From NCBI RefSeq assembly GCF_022760965.1, contig NZ_JAKVIJ010000007.1:124001-188000 (forward strand): a stretch of DNA of 64,000 nt. The letters run 5' to 3'. Of the stretch, positions 24,427-35,152 are shown one piece after another (position 1 is the first letter of the stretch; every line of letters begins with the position of its first letter). The notes beneath the pieces were generated by a model. It was not told the DNA's origin, made no database searches, and saw only the letters and a list, made by a program, of their open reading frames with translations. Both the position numbers and the translations under genes were made by a program. The stretch comes from Simplicispira sedimenti (GTDB taxonomy: Bacteria > Pseudomonadota > Gammaproteobacteria > Burkholderiales > Burkholderiaceae_C).

Positions 24427-25548
24427 TCACCACAGCGCCTCGACCTGCAGCACCAGCAGCCCAAGGCCCAGCATGCCGGCCTGCCAGCGCAATGCCTGCA
24501 TCCAGGTCGGTGCAGGCTGCTCCACCCAGCGGAACATCAGGCGCCCGGCCACCAGCGACAGTACGAACGCCAGCCCCATGCCCAAGGCATTGGGCACGGG
24601 CTGGGTGGGCCAGGCCTGCGCAAACGCGGCGTTGACCAGCAGGCAGACCGGAAAGTGGACCAGAAAGACCGAGTAGGACATCCGGCCCACACGCTGCAAG
24701 CCCCTGGCCCATGCCCCCGCAGGCCACTGCGGCACCTGGCGCAGCAACACCGCCAAGGTCAAAGCGGTGACGGCAGCCAGCGCAATCCGGCTGCGATAGT
24801 CCCATGCCAGGGCCGCCACTGCCAGGGCAGCCATGAGCCCCCACCACCACGCCGGACGCAGTGAACGCACGGCCCAGCACGCCAGCATGCCCAGGCCATA
24901 GGCGCCAAAGAAATACAGTCCCCACACATCCAGCTCGGGCTGGAGGTTGGCCCAGAACAGCGACGCGGCCACGCCCGCCAGCACCACCGCCTGTACGGCC
25001 CGTGCCTGCACCACCGGGGGCATCTGGGACAGCGCCGTGCGCACGCCCGCCAGCACGAGCACGGTACCCGCAAACAGTTGGAAATCGATGGCCACGTACC
25101 ACACCCCGGCCGAGAGCGCCTCCTCTCCCACCAGGTCCTGCAGCAACAGCACATGCGCCAGCAATTGCGGCCACCGGGGAGCATCGGGGACACTGGGATG
25201 CTCCAGCCACGGCCGCACCAGCGCCGCCGCCGCCATGGCCACCGCCAGCGCCGCTGCCAGCGGAATCATCAAGCGCACGAAGCGCTTGCCGATCTGCGCG
25301 GCCGCGCTGTCAAACCGCACCCAACCCTGCGGCGCCAGGCTGCTGGCGGCCAGATAGCCCCCTAGCACCAGAAACACCTGCACCGCCAGGCGCGCATGGT
25401 CATAGAGCCAGGCGATCAGATTCGGCGCCAGCGGCAAAGCCACATCGGACATGGGACCGTAAAACGCCAGGTGGTGCCAGACGATGGCGATGCAGGCCGC
25501 GCCCTTGAGGGTGTCAATCCAAGGGGCGCGCGAAACCGGTTTTTGCAT
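24427..25548 (-). CDS. Acyltransferase family membrane protein (acyltransferase 3 type)
   Basis: A 373-residue polytopic membrane protein with about ten membrane segments. It starts with the acyltransferase-3 signature APWIDTLKGAACIAIVWHHLAFYG, which contains the conserved His. It continues with ARLAVQVFLVLGGYLAASSL and, late, SYSVFLVHFPVCLLVNAAF. Members transfer acyl groups to sugars of exopolysaccharide, LPS or other envelope glycans, and the substrate here is unknown. No polysaccharide genes are adjacent. It stands alone, between convergent and divergent neighbours. Confidence 0.85.
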   Translation of the reverse strand: MQKPVSRAPWIDTLKGAACIAIVWHHLAFYGPMSDVALPLAPNLIAWLYDHARLAVQVFLVLGGYLAASSLAPQGWVRFDSAAAQIGKRFVRLMIPLAAALAVAMAAAALVRPWLEHPSVPDAPRWPQLLAHVLLLQDLVGEEALSAGVWYVAIDFQLFAGTVLVLAGVRTALSQMPPVVQARAVQAVVLAGVAASLFWANLQPELDVWGLYFFGAYGLGMLACWAVRSLRPAWWWGLMAALAVAALAWDYRSRIALAAVTALTLAVLLRQVPQWPAGAWARGLQRVGRMSYSVFLVHFPVCLLVNAAFAQAWPTQPVPNALGMGLAFVLSLVAGRLMFRWVEQPAPTWMQALRWQAGMLGLGLLVLQVEALW

Positions 25549-25618
25549 ACAGACAGCACAAGGCCGCAGCAGCCATCAGACCCTGCGGCATCAAAATATT
25601 TATGTAAAAACGCATTCT

Positions 25619-25661
25619 AACGCTTGTCTGTATTGCGTAAGCAGCTATTGTTTTTATAGCA
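25619..25661. repeat. Dispersed palindromic repeat, copy 3 (partial)
   Basis: The copy reads CGCTTG...GCGTAAGC followed by GCTATTGTTTTTATAGC (25644-25660). The ATAGC palindrome is intact; the AGCGCT stem is degraded. It lies upstream of the nitrogen-regulatory sites of amt, in the 253-nt amt/acyltransferase intergenic region. Confidence 0.65.
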
Positions 25662-25670
25662 ACCTGGGAC

Positions 25671-25687
25671 AGCACCAAGCCAGTGCT
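25671..25687 (+). promoter_or_regulatory. NtrC-type binding site upstream of amt
   Basis: AGCAC-N7-GTGCT is an inverted repeat with the GCAC-N7-GTGC spacing of the NtrC consensus. It sits 26 nt upstream of the sigma-54 -24 element. Only one site was seen, and it is closer to the promoter than most NtrC enhancers. Confidence 0.6.
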
Positions 25688-25712
25688 GTTGTCCACAGCT
25701 CATTCCCAAGCG

Positions 25713-25728
25713 TGGCGCATATTTTGCT
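25713..25728 (+). promoter_or_regulatory. Sigma-54 (RpoN) promoter of amt
   Basis: TGGCGC-N5-TTGCT has the invariant GG (25714-25715) and GC (25726-25727) separated by exactly 10 nt, as in -24/-12 promoters. It lies 74 nt upstream of the amt start codon. Confidence 0.75.
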
Positions 25729-25801
25729 TTATCCCGGTGCATTCAGGCTGCGGGCACCGCCCGCGCACCACAACGGATCAATTTCGACCCCACTGACCAC
25801 C

Positions 25802-27004
25802 ATGGATTCACTCAAACAGGGCGCGGACACCCTTTTCATCCTCCTGGGCGCCATCATGGTGCTTGCCATGCACGCTGGCTTTGCCTTTCTGGAACTGGGC
25901 ACGGTGCGCAAAAAGAACCAGGTCAACGCACTCGTCAAGATCCTGGTGGACTTCTCCGTTTCCACCGTCGCCTACTTTGCCCTGGGCTACAGCGTGGCCT
26001 ACGGCAGCCACTTCTTTGTGGGCGCCGAAAGCCTGGCGCAGCTCAATGGCTACGCGCTGGTCAAATTCTTCTTCCTGCTGACCTTTGCTGCGGCCATTCC
26101 CGCCATCATCTCCGGCGGCATCGCCGAACGCGCCAAGTTCTGGCCGCAACTGATGGCAACGGCCGTCATCGTGGGCCTGGTGTACCCCTTCTTCGAGGGC
26201 ATTGCCTGGAACCAACATTTCGGTGTGCAGGCCTGGATCAAGGCGTTGACGGGCGAGGAGTTCCACGACTTTGCCGGTTCCGTGGTGGTGCATGCGGTGG
26301 GTGGCTGGATCGCGCTGCCCGCTGTGCTGCTGCTGGGCTCGCGCTCCAACCGCTACCGCAAGGACGGCGCGATCTCGGCCCACCCGCCCTCCAGCATCCC
26401 GTTCCTGGCGCTGGGCGCCTGGGTGCTCGTGGTGGGCTGGTTTGGCTTCAACGTGATGAGCGCGCAGACGCTGGACAAGGTCTCGGGCCTGGTGGCCGTG
26501 AACTCCCTCATGGCCATGGTGGGCGGGACGCTGACCGCCCTGCTGCTGGGCAGGAACGACCCCGGCTTCGTCCACAACGGGCCCTTGGCGGGCCTGGTGG
26601 CCGTGTGCGCAGGCTCCGACCTGATGCACCCGTTGGGCGCCCTCGTCGTGGGCGCCGTGGCCGGGGCCATCTTTGTGGTCATGTTCACCCTCACGCAAAA
26701 CCGCTGGAAGATCGACGACGTGCTGGGCGTGTGGCCGCTGCACGGGCTGTGCGGCACCTGGGGTGGCCTGGCGGCTGGCATTTTCGGCAGCAAGGCGCTG
26801 GGAGGCCTGGGCGGTGTAGCCTTCACCGGGCAGCTCATCGGCACGCTGATGGGCGTGTCCTGGGCCCTGCTGGGCGGAGCGCTGGTGTACGGGGCACTCA
26901 AGGCCACCGTAGGCCTGCGCCTGTCGCAGGAGGAAGAATACGACGGCGCCGACCTGTCCATCCACAAGATCAGCGCCACGCCCGACCGTGAGGTGAGCTG
27001 GTAA
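25802..27004 (+). CDS. amt: Ammonium transporter
   Basis: A 400-residue Amt/MEP/Rh channel with about eleven membrane segments and no obvious signal peptide. The twin histidines of the conduction pore are H164 (SVVVHAVGG) and H314 (VWPLHGLCG), and signature blocks IISGGIAERAKFWP and WFGFNVMSA are present. It admits NH4+/NH3 under nitrogen limitation. The ATG at 25802 was chosen because the long upstream frame is not conserved. Unlike many amt loci, no glnK gene is adjacent. Regulation by RpoN and NtrC is inferred from the upstream sites. Confidence 0.95.
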   Translation: MDSLKQGADTLFILLGAIMVLAMHAGFAFLELGTVRKKNQVNALVKILVDFSVSTVAYFALGYSVAYGSHFFVGAESLAQLNGYALVKFFFLLTFAAAIPAIISGGIAERAKFWPQLMATAVIVGLVYPFFEGIAWNQHFGVQAWIKALTGEEFHDFAGSVVVHAVGGWIALPAVLLLGSRSNRYRKDGAISAHPPSSIPFLALGAWVLVVGWFGFNVMSAQTLDKVSGLVAVNSLMAMVGGTLTALLLGRNDPGFVHNGPLAGLVAVCAGSDLMHPLGALVVGAVAGAIFVVMFTLTQNRWKIDDVLGVWPLHGLCGTWGGLAAGIFGSKALGGLGGVAFTGQLIGTLMGVSWALLGGALVYGALKATVGLRLSQEEEYDGADLSIHKISATPDREVSW

Positions 27005-27013
27005 GCCCCGCTG

Positions 27014-27979
27014 CTACGCGCTGCCCTGTCCTGGCAGCGCATCCAGCCACAGGCTGATGGCATGCTGGTCGGTCAGCGTGCGCACCTGCTGGTAGGCCTG
27101 CTCGGCCTCAGGAAAGCGGCGGCGCAGCAGGTTGAGCCACTGCTTGAGGCGACCCGCGCGCTGGTTGGGCTCCAGGCGTTCGCAGACCTGGCGCCAGAAG
27201 TCCTGCAGGTGCGGCACCAGCATGGGCCAGTCCACCACATCCTGGCCCGACAGGCCTGCATCCTGGGCGCGCAGGGCCCGCGCCAGCCCCGGATCGGCCA
27301 CGATGCCGCGGCCCAGCATCAGCGCCGTACAGCCAGACACGGCACGGCAGCGCAGGGCGTCTTCCACGGTCCAGATCTCGCCATTGGCCACCACGGGCAC
27401 GGCCACCGCTTCGCGGATGGCGGGGATGTGTTCCCAGTAGGCCGGGGGCCGGTAGCCATCAAGCTTGGTGCGCGCGTGCACCACGATCTCACAGGCCCCG
27501 CTGTCGGCCATGGCCTGGGCACAGGCCACAGCCAGGCGGGCATCGTGGTAGCCCAGGCGCATCTTGGCCGACACGGGCAGGTGCGCAGGCACGGCCCGGC
27601 GCACCGCAGTCACCACGGCGGCAATGCGCTCGGGTTCCTGCAGCAGCGCAGCACCACCCCCGTGGCGGTTGACCGTCTTGGCCGGGCAACCGAAGTTCAG
27701 GTCGATGCCCTCGGGGCCCAACGAGGCCAGGTGGGCTGCGTTGTCGGCCATGCAGGCGGGGTCGGAGCCCAGCAACTGCGCCCGCACGGGCACGCCGCTG
27801 AGGGTACGACCGCCGGTCTGCAGTTCAGGCACATGGCGCAGAAACACCCGGTCGGGCAGCAGCGTGCCGGTTACGCGGATGAACTCAGACACGCAACGAT
27901 CCACCCCACCAATGCGGGTGAGCACGTCGCGCAGCACAAAGTCGAGCAGGCCCTCCATGGGCGCCAACAGCAGGCTCAT
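27014..27979 (-). CDS. dusC: tRNA-dihydrouridine synthase, DusC type
   Basis: A 321-residue FMN-dependent Dus enzyme. It begins LLLAPMEGLLDFVLRDVL. The active-site cysteine is in NFGCPAKTVNRHGGGAALL, and the FMN phosphate region is VVANGEIW followed by LMLGRGIVADPGLA. The early APMEG and the C-terminal LKQWLNLLRRRFPEA extension fit DusC, which modifies U16 of tRNA. The start at 27979 gives the family N-terminus. It is convergent with amt, with a 9-nt gap. Confidence 0.9.
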   Translation of the reverse strand: MSLLLAPMEGLLDFVLRDVLTRIGGVDRCVSEFIRVTGTLLPDRVFLRHVPELQTGGRTLSGVPVRAQLLGSDPACMADNAAHLASLGPEGIDLNFGCPAKTVNRHGGGAALLQEPERIAAVVTAVRRAVPAHLPVSAKMRLGYHDARLAVACAQAMADSGACEIVVHARTKLDGYRPPAYWEHIPAIREAVAVPVVANGEIWTVEDALRCRAVSGCTALMLGRGIVADPGLARALRAQDAGLSGQDVVDWPMLVPHLQDFWRQVCERLEPNQRAGRLKQWLNLLRRRFPEAEQAYQQVRTLTDQHAISLWLDALPGQGSA

Positions 27980-28025
27980 GGCTGTACGCGCACGGCTGCG
28001 CGGGGTGCAGGCGGCAAGAAAATCA

Positions 28026-28084
28026 AAGCCAAATACGCCTTCAGGGCAATGAATACAAGCGTCATAAGCTATACATTTTATAGC
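28026..28084. repeat. Dispersed palindromic repeat, copy 4 (reverse orientation)
   Basis: This degraded copy in opposite orientation starts near GCCAAATACGCC, has a weak ACGC/GCGT stem, and ends with GCTATACATTTTATAGC (28068-28084). It lies in the 198-nt divergent region between dusC and the 171-residue hypothetical gene. Apart from the repeat I see no gene there. Confidence 0.6.
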
Positions 28085-28177
28085 AATCACAAAACCCGCC
28101 GTGGCGAGCACGGGTGTTCATCAAGGCGTCACGCGCCGCGGTTCCAATGCGGGCTTGACCTCCAGACGCTCTGCCCC

Positions 28178-28693
28178 ATGTTGCTGCTCAAAACCGACAA
28201 AGCCCGCCAGGAACTCATGCCCGGTGTTCGCACCCTGAGCCTGCGCGAGCGCTCGCTGCTCCTGCTGGCCGATGCCAAGCCCATGCAGGAGCTGCAGGCC
28301 ATGTACCACGGTGAGGGAAGCCGGATTGTGGACGAACTGATGCGCGCGGGCTATCTGCGCCACCCCAGCCCCACTGCGTCCACCAACGACGAACCGCCCG
28401 CAAGCCAGGCGCTGCCCCTGCCCCGCTCGCGTGTGCCGCTGCGTTCACTGGCGGGCACCCGCATGTACCTGTTCGACATCTGCGAGCGCATGTTCGCTCG
28501 CCGCAACCCCGACCTGGCCCAGCAGTTCCACACGGCCCTGCGCGACGCCAAGGACCGCTGGAGCATGCTGGATGTGGGCGAGGCCATGCTCGAAGAAGTG
28601 GGCTACCTGGCCGGCACTGAACGCGCTGCCGCTATCCGCGAGCACATGAACCAGTTGCTGCCCCTGGCGCACGAAGAGGCGCTGGCGGCCTGA
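28178..28693 (+). CDS. Conserved hypothetical protein
   Basis: A 171-residue soluble protein. The N-terminal half (MLLLKTDKARQELMPGV, then LSLRERSLLLLADAKPMQEL and IVDELMRAGYL) has the helical pattern of a small winged-helix domain. The C-terminal half (GTRMYLFDICERMFARRNPDL, DRWSMLDVGEAML) is all-helical. A proline-rich linker (about residues 62-90) joins them. I do not recognise a family of known function, and a role as a DNA-binding regulator is only a guess. The start at 28178 was preferred because the upstream open frame runs antisense through dusC. Confidence 0.7.
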   Translation: MLLLKTDKARQELMPGVRTLSLRERSLLLLADAKPMQELQAMYHGEGSRIVDELMRAGYLRHPSPTASTNDEPPASQALPLPRSRVPLRSLAGTRMYLFDICERMFARRNPDLAQQFHTALRDAKDRWSMLDVGEAMLEEVGYLAGTERAAAIREHMNQLLPLAHEEALAA

Positions 28694-28702
28694 GCGCCAA
28701 CG

Positions 28703-29854
28703 CTAGGCTGCCCCCAGGCGCCACAGCGATGTAACCTCGGCGGCGCGTGCCGCGTGCAGCGGGTCACTGGCATCCTGGGCCTTGCCGTGGCGCGGGCGCA
28801 CGTCTTCACGGCCCAGCACGCGCAGGCCCGCCGCCGCGATCCAATCGAGCAACTGGGCGCGGGTGCGCAGGCCCAGGTGTTCGGCCAGGTCGGACAGGAT
28901 GAGCCAGCCCTCGCCACCCTCTTCCAGGTGCTGCGCCAGCCCGGCCAGAAAGCCGCGCAGCATGCGGCTGTCCTCGTCGTACACGGCCTGCTCGATGGCA
29001 GACACGGGCCGAGCGGGCAGCCAGGGCGGGTTGCACACCACCAGGGGGGCGCGGCCGGGCGGAAACAGGTCGGCCTGCAACAACTCCACCCGCTCTTGCA
29101 GACCCAGGCGCTGCAGGTTGTCCTGCGCACAGGCCAGCGCACGGGGCGCCAGTTCGGTGGCCACCACGCGGCGCACGCCTCGGCGTGCCAACACGGCCGC
29201 CAGCACGCCGGTGCCGGTACCGATGTCAAACGCCAGTGCCTGGCTGGGCAGGGGCTGGCGCGCCACCAGGTCCAGGTACTCCCCACGCACGGGCGAGAAC
29301 ACCCCGTAGTGCGGATGGATACGGTTGTGCGGCGCGGCGCCCAGCGCGGCAATCTCCACGCCCTTCTTGCGCCATTCATGCGCGCCCACGATGCCCAGCA
29401 GCTCACGCAGCGACACCACGCTGGGCGTGCCATCGGCCGGGCCCCAGGCCTCGGTACAGGCCACGCGCCAGTCGGGCGCACGGCGCAGGGCGATGCTGTA
29501 GTCCCCCTCCAGCGCAATGAGCAGCGCGCCCAGCGTGCGTGCGCGCTGCGCCTGCGCCTGGCGGTGCAGGTGAAAGCGCGTGGCGGCATCGGCCTGCGCT
29601 GTCTTGGCGGCGGCGCGGGCTGCGGACGATGCTGGCTTGCGTTCGATGCGGCGCTGCAGGGCCTGCAAGAGCTGGCGCGCGTTCTGGAAGTCGCCCCGCC
29701 ACAGCAGTGCCGTGCCCTCGCAGGCCAGGCGGTAGGCCTGGTCAGCGCTCAGGCGGTCGTCGGCGACCTGCACGCGGCGCGGCGCAGCTGCGCCCTGGGC
29801 CGAACGCCAGTGCAGCGTGTGCGTCTGGCCCTGCTCGGCCCATGCGATGGTCAC
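28703..29854 (-). CDS. Class I SAM-dependent methyltransferase (RlmG/HemK-like NPPW motif)
   Basis: A 383-residue protein. An N-terminal domain of about 200 residues precedes a Rossmann methyltransferase with motif I AFDIGTGTGVLAAVLARRG, acidic motif VVATELAPRALACA and the catalytic NPPW tetrad (VVCNPPWLPARP). NPPW/NPPY motifs occur in enzymes that methylate exocyclic or side-chain amide nitrogens, such as RsmC/RlmG rRNA methyltransferases and PrmC. The exact target is not determinable here. Translation starts at a GTG 1 nt downstream of the GNAT stop codon (TGA-A-GTG), so the two are translationally coupled. Confidence 0.82.
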   Translation of the reverse strand: MTIAWAEQGQTHTLHWRSAQGAAAPRRVQVADDRLSADQAYRLACEGTALLWRGDFQNARQLLQALQRRIERKPASSAARAAAKTAQADAATRFHLHRQAQAQRARTLGALLIALEGDYSIALRRAPDWRVACTEAWGPADGTPSVVSLRELLGIVGAHEWRKKGVEIAALGAAPHNRIHPHYGVFSPVRGEYLDLVARQPLPSQALAFDIGTGTGVLAAVLARRGVRRVVATELAPRALACAQDNLQRLGLQERVELLQADLFPPGRAPLVVCNPPWLPARPVSAIEQAVYDEDSRMLRGFLAGLAQHLEEGGEGWLILSDLAEHLGLRTRAQLLDWIAAAGLRVLGREDVRPRHGKAQDASDPLHAARAAEVTSLWRLGAA

Positions 29855-29855
29855 T

Positions 29856-30374
29856 TCAACTCAGCGGGCGCTGCAAGCGCACTTCTTCGAGCTTGGCACC
29901 ACCGATGACGGCGGTCTTGGCGGTGGACATTTCGCGTTTGAAGCCGGCCATCTCGTGGAAGCGCAGCGCGCGCTCGTTGCGCAGCGGCACCCAGGCGGTG
30001 ACGGTGGTGCAGCCTTCTTCCTGCAGGCCTTCGCGTGCGGCATCCCACAGCGCCAGGCCCACGCCCTTGCTCCAGTGGGTGGGGGCGCAGTAGATGGCCC
30101 AGATCTCACCGGTGGTGGGGCGGGTCTTTTCGTCGCGGGAGCGGTCGAAACCGACAAAGCCCACGATCTTGTCACCATCCACGGCCACCTGGACCTGGGG
30201 CTCGGAATATTCAATGGCTTCGCGCCAGTAGGCCTGGCGCTTTTCGACGGAGAAGGACTTCAGCTGCTCGTCGGGCACCAGTCCTTTGAGGGCGGCCTGT
30301 GCGGCTACGGTGTGGATCTGGGCGATGGCTTTGGCATCGCGGAGTGTGGCGGGACGAACCTGGATACTGGACAT
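29856..30374 (-). CDS. GNAT family N-acetyltransferase
   Basis: A 172-residue GCN5-related acetyltransferase. The N-terminal IQVRPATLRDAKAIAQIH, the central VAVDGDKIVGFVGFD and the acetyl-CoA pocket IYCAPTHWSKGVGLALWDAA (Q/R-x-x-G-x-G/A variant) followed by ALRFHEMAGFKRE are typical. The substrate is unknown. It is the first gene of a two-gene unit with the NPPW methyltransferase, whose GTG start follows its stop by 1 nt. A functional link between the two, such as ribosomal protein or rRNA modification, is conceivable but unproven. Confidence 0.85.
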   Translation of the reverse strand: MSSIQVRPATLRDAKAIAQIHTVAAQAALKGLVPDEQLKSFSVEKRQAYWREAIEYSEPQVQVAVDGDKIVGFVGFDRSRDEKTRPTTGEIWAIYCAPTHWSKGVGLALWDAAREGLQEEGCTTVTAWVPLRNERALRFHEMAGFKREMSTAKTAVIGGAKLEEVRLQRPLS

Positions 30375-30435
30375 GAAAAACCGACCGGAAACAAACTGTC
30401 AAAAAACGAAACGGAGCGGCATTGTCGCCGCAAAT

Positions 30436-30460
30436 GAAAAACGCCCCTCCACGGGGCGGG
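30436..30460 (-). terminator. Rho-independent terminator of the aldehyde dehydrogenase gene
   Basis: The minus strand reads CGCCCC-GTGGA-GGGGCG followed by TTTTTC, about 35 nt beyond the stop codon at 30494. Confidence 0.85.
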
Positions 30461-30493
30461 AAAACGGGGCTGTGCCCCGGCGCTTTCCAGTGC

Positions 30494-31933
30494 TCAGAAA
30501 AGGCGGCGCAGCAGGCCCATGACCTGGTCGAAACGCGGCCCGTAGGGTGGGTAGAACAGGTGGCCCATGGCCCAGCGCGACTGCACCAGCACCGACTTCT
30601 GGTGGCAAAAACGCAGGAAGCCCTGCTCGCCATGGTAGGCGCCCCAGCCGCTGTCGCCCACACCGCCAAAAGGCAGGCCGTCGTGGGCAATGTGCATGAG
30701 CGTGTCGTTCACGGTGACCCCGCCGCTGACGGTGCGGCGCAACACGTCGTCGCGCACGGTGGTGTCGTTGCCGAACCAGTACAGCGCCAGCGGGCGCGGG
30801 CCGCTGTTGATGTGGGTGATGGCGTCGTCGAGGCGCTCGTAGGAGATCACGGGCAGGACGGGGCCGAAGATTTCTTCCTGCATGAGCTGCATGCCCGAGG
30901 TGGCACCGAACACCAGCACCGGCGCCATCTGGCGGCTGGTGCCGCCATCTTGCACCGCCGCCTGCGGCGTGGGCGATTCGCCAGGGGCCGGGTCCATGTT
31001 CTGCACGTCGGCCCCCTGGGTCTGCGCCTGCTGCACCATGGTGCGCAGGCGGGCCAGGTGGCGCGGGCTGATGATGGAAGCGTAGTCGGGGTTGCCCGCG
31101 ATGCGCGGGAACAGCTGGGCCACGGCCGCGCGGAAGGATTCGGCAAACGCCGCCTCCTGGCCGCGCGGCAGCAGCACGTAGTCGGGGGCGATGCAGGTCT
31201 GCCCGGCATTGAGCAGCTTGCCGTGCGCGATCTTGAGGGCAGCGTCCTTCAGGTCGCAGCTGGCGTCGATGATGCAGGGCGACTTGCCGCCCAGCTCCAG
31301 CGTGGTGGGCGTCAGGTTGGCGGCGGCGGCCTGCGCCACCTTGCGCCCCACGGCCGTGGAGCCCGTGAACACCAGGTGGTCGAAGGGCAGCGCACTGAAG
31401 GCGCTGGCCACGGTCGCATCGCCCTGCACCACGCAAACCTCTTCGGGGGTGAAGAACTGGGCCAGCAACTGCGCCAGCTGGGCCGAGGTGTGGGGCGTGA
31501 GTTCGCTGGGCTTGATCATCACGCGGTTGCCCGCGGCCAGCGCGGTGATCGCCGGTGCCAGCGCGAGCTGCACCGGGTAGTTCCAGGGCGCGACCACGCC
31601 CACCACGCCCAGCGGCTGGCGCAGGATCATGGCGCTGGCGGGCTGCAGGTACAGCGGCGTGCCAACGCGCTGCGGCTTCATCCAGCGCGCCAGGTGGCGC
31701 AGGGTGTGGCCGATGAGCGAGCGCAGTACGAACATGTCGGCAATCTCGGTCAGGCGCTGCGAACGCACGCCGAAGTCGGCCTGCACGGCAGCGGCCAGCG
31801 TGGGGCCGTGCTCGTCCAGGAGCTTGCGCATGCGCAGCAGGCGCTCGCGGCGCACCAGCAGGGGCACATCCACCTGGGCGCGGCTGGCCTGGTACTGTGC
31901 GTCAAACAGGGCTTGAAGGTCGGCGTGGGTCAT
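30494..31933 (-). CDS. calB: Coniferyl aldehyde dehydrogenase-type NAD(P) aldehyde dehydrogenase
   Basis: A 479-residue ALDH superfamily enzyme. The catalytic glutamate is in TTLELGGKSPCII and the catalytic cysteine in NAGQTCIAPDYVLLP. The NAD-binding region includes VVAPWNYPVQLALAP and FTGSTAVGRKVA. The length and the APDYV context match the coniferyl aldehyde dehydrogenase (CalB) branch, which oxidises aromatic or long-chain aldehydes, though in practice many members act on fatty aldehydes. The start at 31933 was preferred. No lignin-related genes are adjacent, so the substrate remains open. Confidence 0.85.
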   Translation of the reverse strand: MTHADLQALFDAQYQASRAQVDVPLLVRRERLLRMRKLLDEHGPTLAAAVQADFGVRSQRLTEIADMFVLRSLIGHTLRHLARWMKPQRVGTPLYLQPASAMILRQPLGVVGVVAPWNYPVQLALAPAITALAAGNRVMIKPSELTPHTSAQLAQLLAQFFTPEEVCVVQGDATVASAFSALPFDHLVFTGSTAVGRKVAQAAAANLTPTTLELGGKSPCIIDASCDLKDAALKIAHGKLLNAGQTCIAPDYVLLPRGQEAAFAESFRAAVAQLFPRIAGNPDYASIISPRHLARLRTMVQQAQTQGADVQNMDPAPGESPTPQAAVQDGGTSRQMAPVLVFGATSGMQLMQEEIFGPVLPVISYERLDDAITHINSGPRPLALYWFGNDTTVRDDVLRRTVSGGVTVNDTLMHIAHDGLPFGGVGDSGWGAYHGEQGFLRFCHQKSVLVQSRWAMGHLFYPPYGPRFDQVMGLLRRLF

Positions 31934-31982
31934 CCGCGCATCATACGGGCGGCAGGCATCCCGCATGTGTAGGGAGTTGCGT

Positions 31983-32327
31983 CTATCGCGGCGCGCCCGG
32001 CTCGCGCGGCTGCACGTCGGTGATGTCCTCGGCGCCAGGCAGAGGGCGCAGGTGCGCAGGGGTGTCTGTACCCGGCGCAGCGCTGCGGCCAGAGCCCATC
32101 CAGTGCTCGCTTCGGCGCACCACGGTCGTCCAGCCGGTGCGCGGGTCGATGGGCATGGCCCAGGGAGTGACCGAGCGGCCCGTGACGCGCGCCCACAGGG
32201 CACGCAGCCCCCAGAGCAAGGCCAGCACCAGGGCTGCGGCCAGCAGGCTCACAAAGAACACCACGCCCATGGCCAGCAGCAACAGGCGCAGCATCCAGCG
32301 GGCCAGGCCCGCAAGCAGATCGTTCAA
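31983..32327 (-). CDS. Small hypothetical membrane protein
   Basis: A 114-residue protein with one or two closely spaced N-terminal membrane segments (about residues 10-44: WMLRLLLLAMGVVFFVSLLA then ALVLALLWGLRALWA). These are followed by a soluble tail of about 65 residues containing GWTTVVRRSEHW. I recognise no functional domain. It lies between the aldehyde dehydrogenase and clpB, all on the minus strand, with 49 nt to the ALDH start. It is plausible as a real gene because the hydrophobic pattern and codon use are consistent throughout. Confidence 0.65.
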   Translation of the reverse strand: MNDLLAGLARWMLRLLLLAMGVVFFVSLLAAALVLALLWGLRALWARVTGRSVTPWAMPIDPRTGWTTVVRRSEHWMGSGRSAAPGTDTPAHLRPLPGAEDITDVQPREPGAPR

Positions 32328-32359
32328 GCAACCTCCAGGTGTTTGAGTGAAATCGGCAT

Positions 32360-32405
32360 CCAGCGCCCGTATTTCAGGCGCAAGATGCTATCTATTTTAT
32401 AGCAT
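32360..32405. repeat. Dispersed palindromic repeat, copy 5
   Basis: GCGCCC (32363-32368), loop, GGCGC (32377-32381), AAG, then ATGCTAT-N7-ATAGCAT (32385-32405), the last with perfect 7-bp arms. The element ends 1 nt beyond the clpB stop codon and may act as its transcript-end hairpin. Confidence 0.8.
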
Positions 32406-32406
32406 A

Positions 32407-35010
<2,604 letters not shown>

Positions 35011-35152
35011 GGCGAATGTTTCTCCTATTGCATCCCAACTAAGGCCCGCTTTCAGTTTTTCAACGGCGCACCGCCACAACATCCGCGCCGCGCCCCTTGA
35101 CTTTGAAGTTTCTCGAAGGTTTGCAATGGAGCCTATTTCACCAGGAGAACCC

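Noticed and set aside
25484..25801. Extended amt reading frame of 506 residues
   Set aside because: The extension covers the sigma-54 promoter and NtrC site and has no signal-peptide or family similarity.
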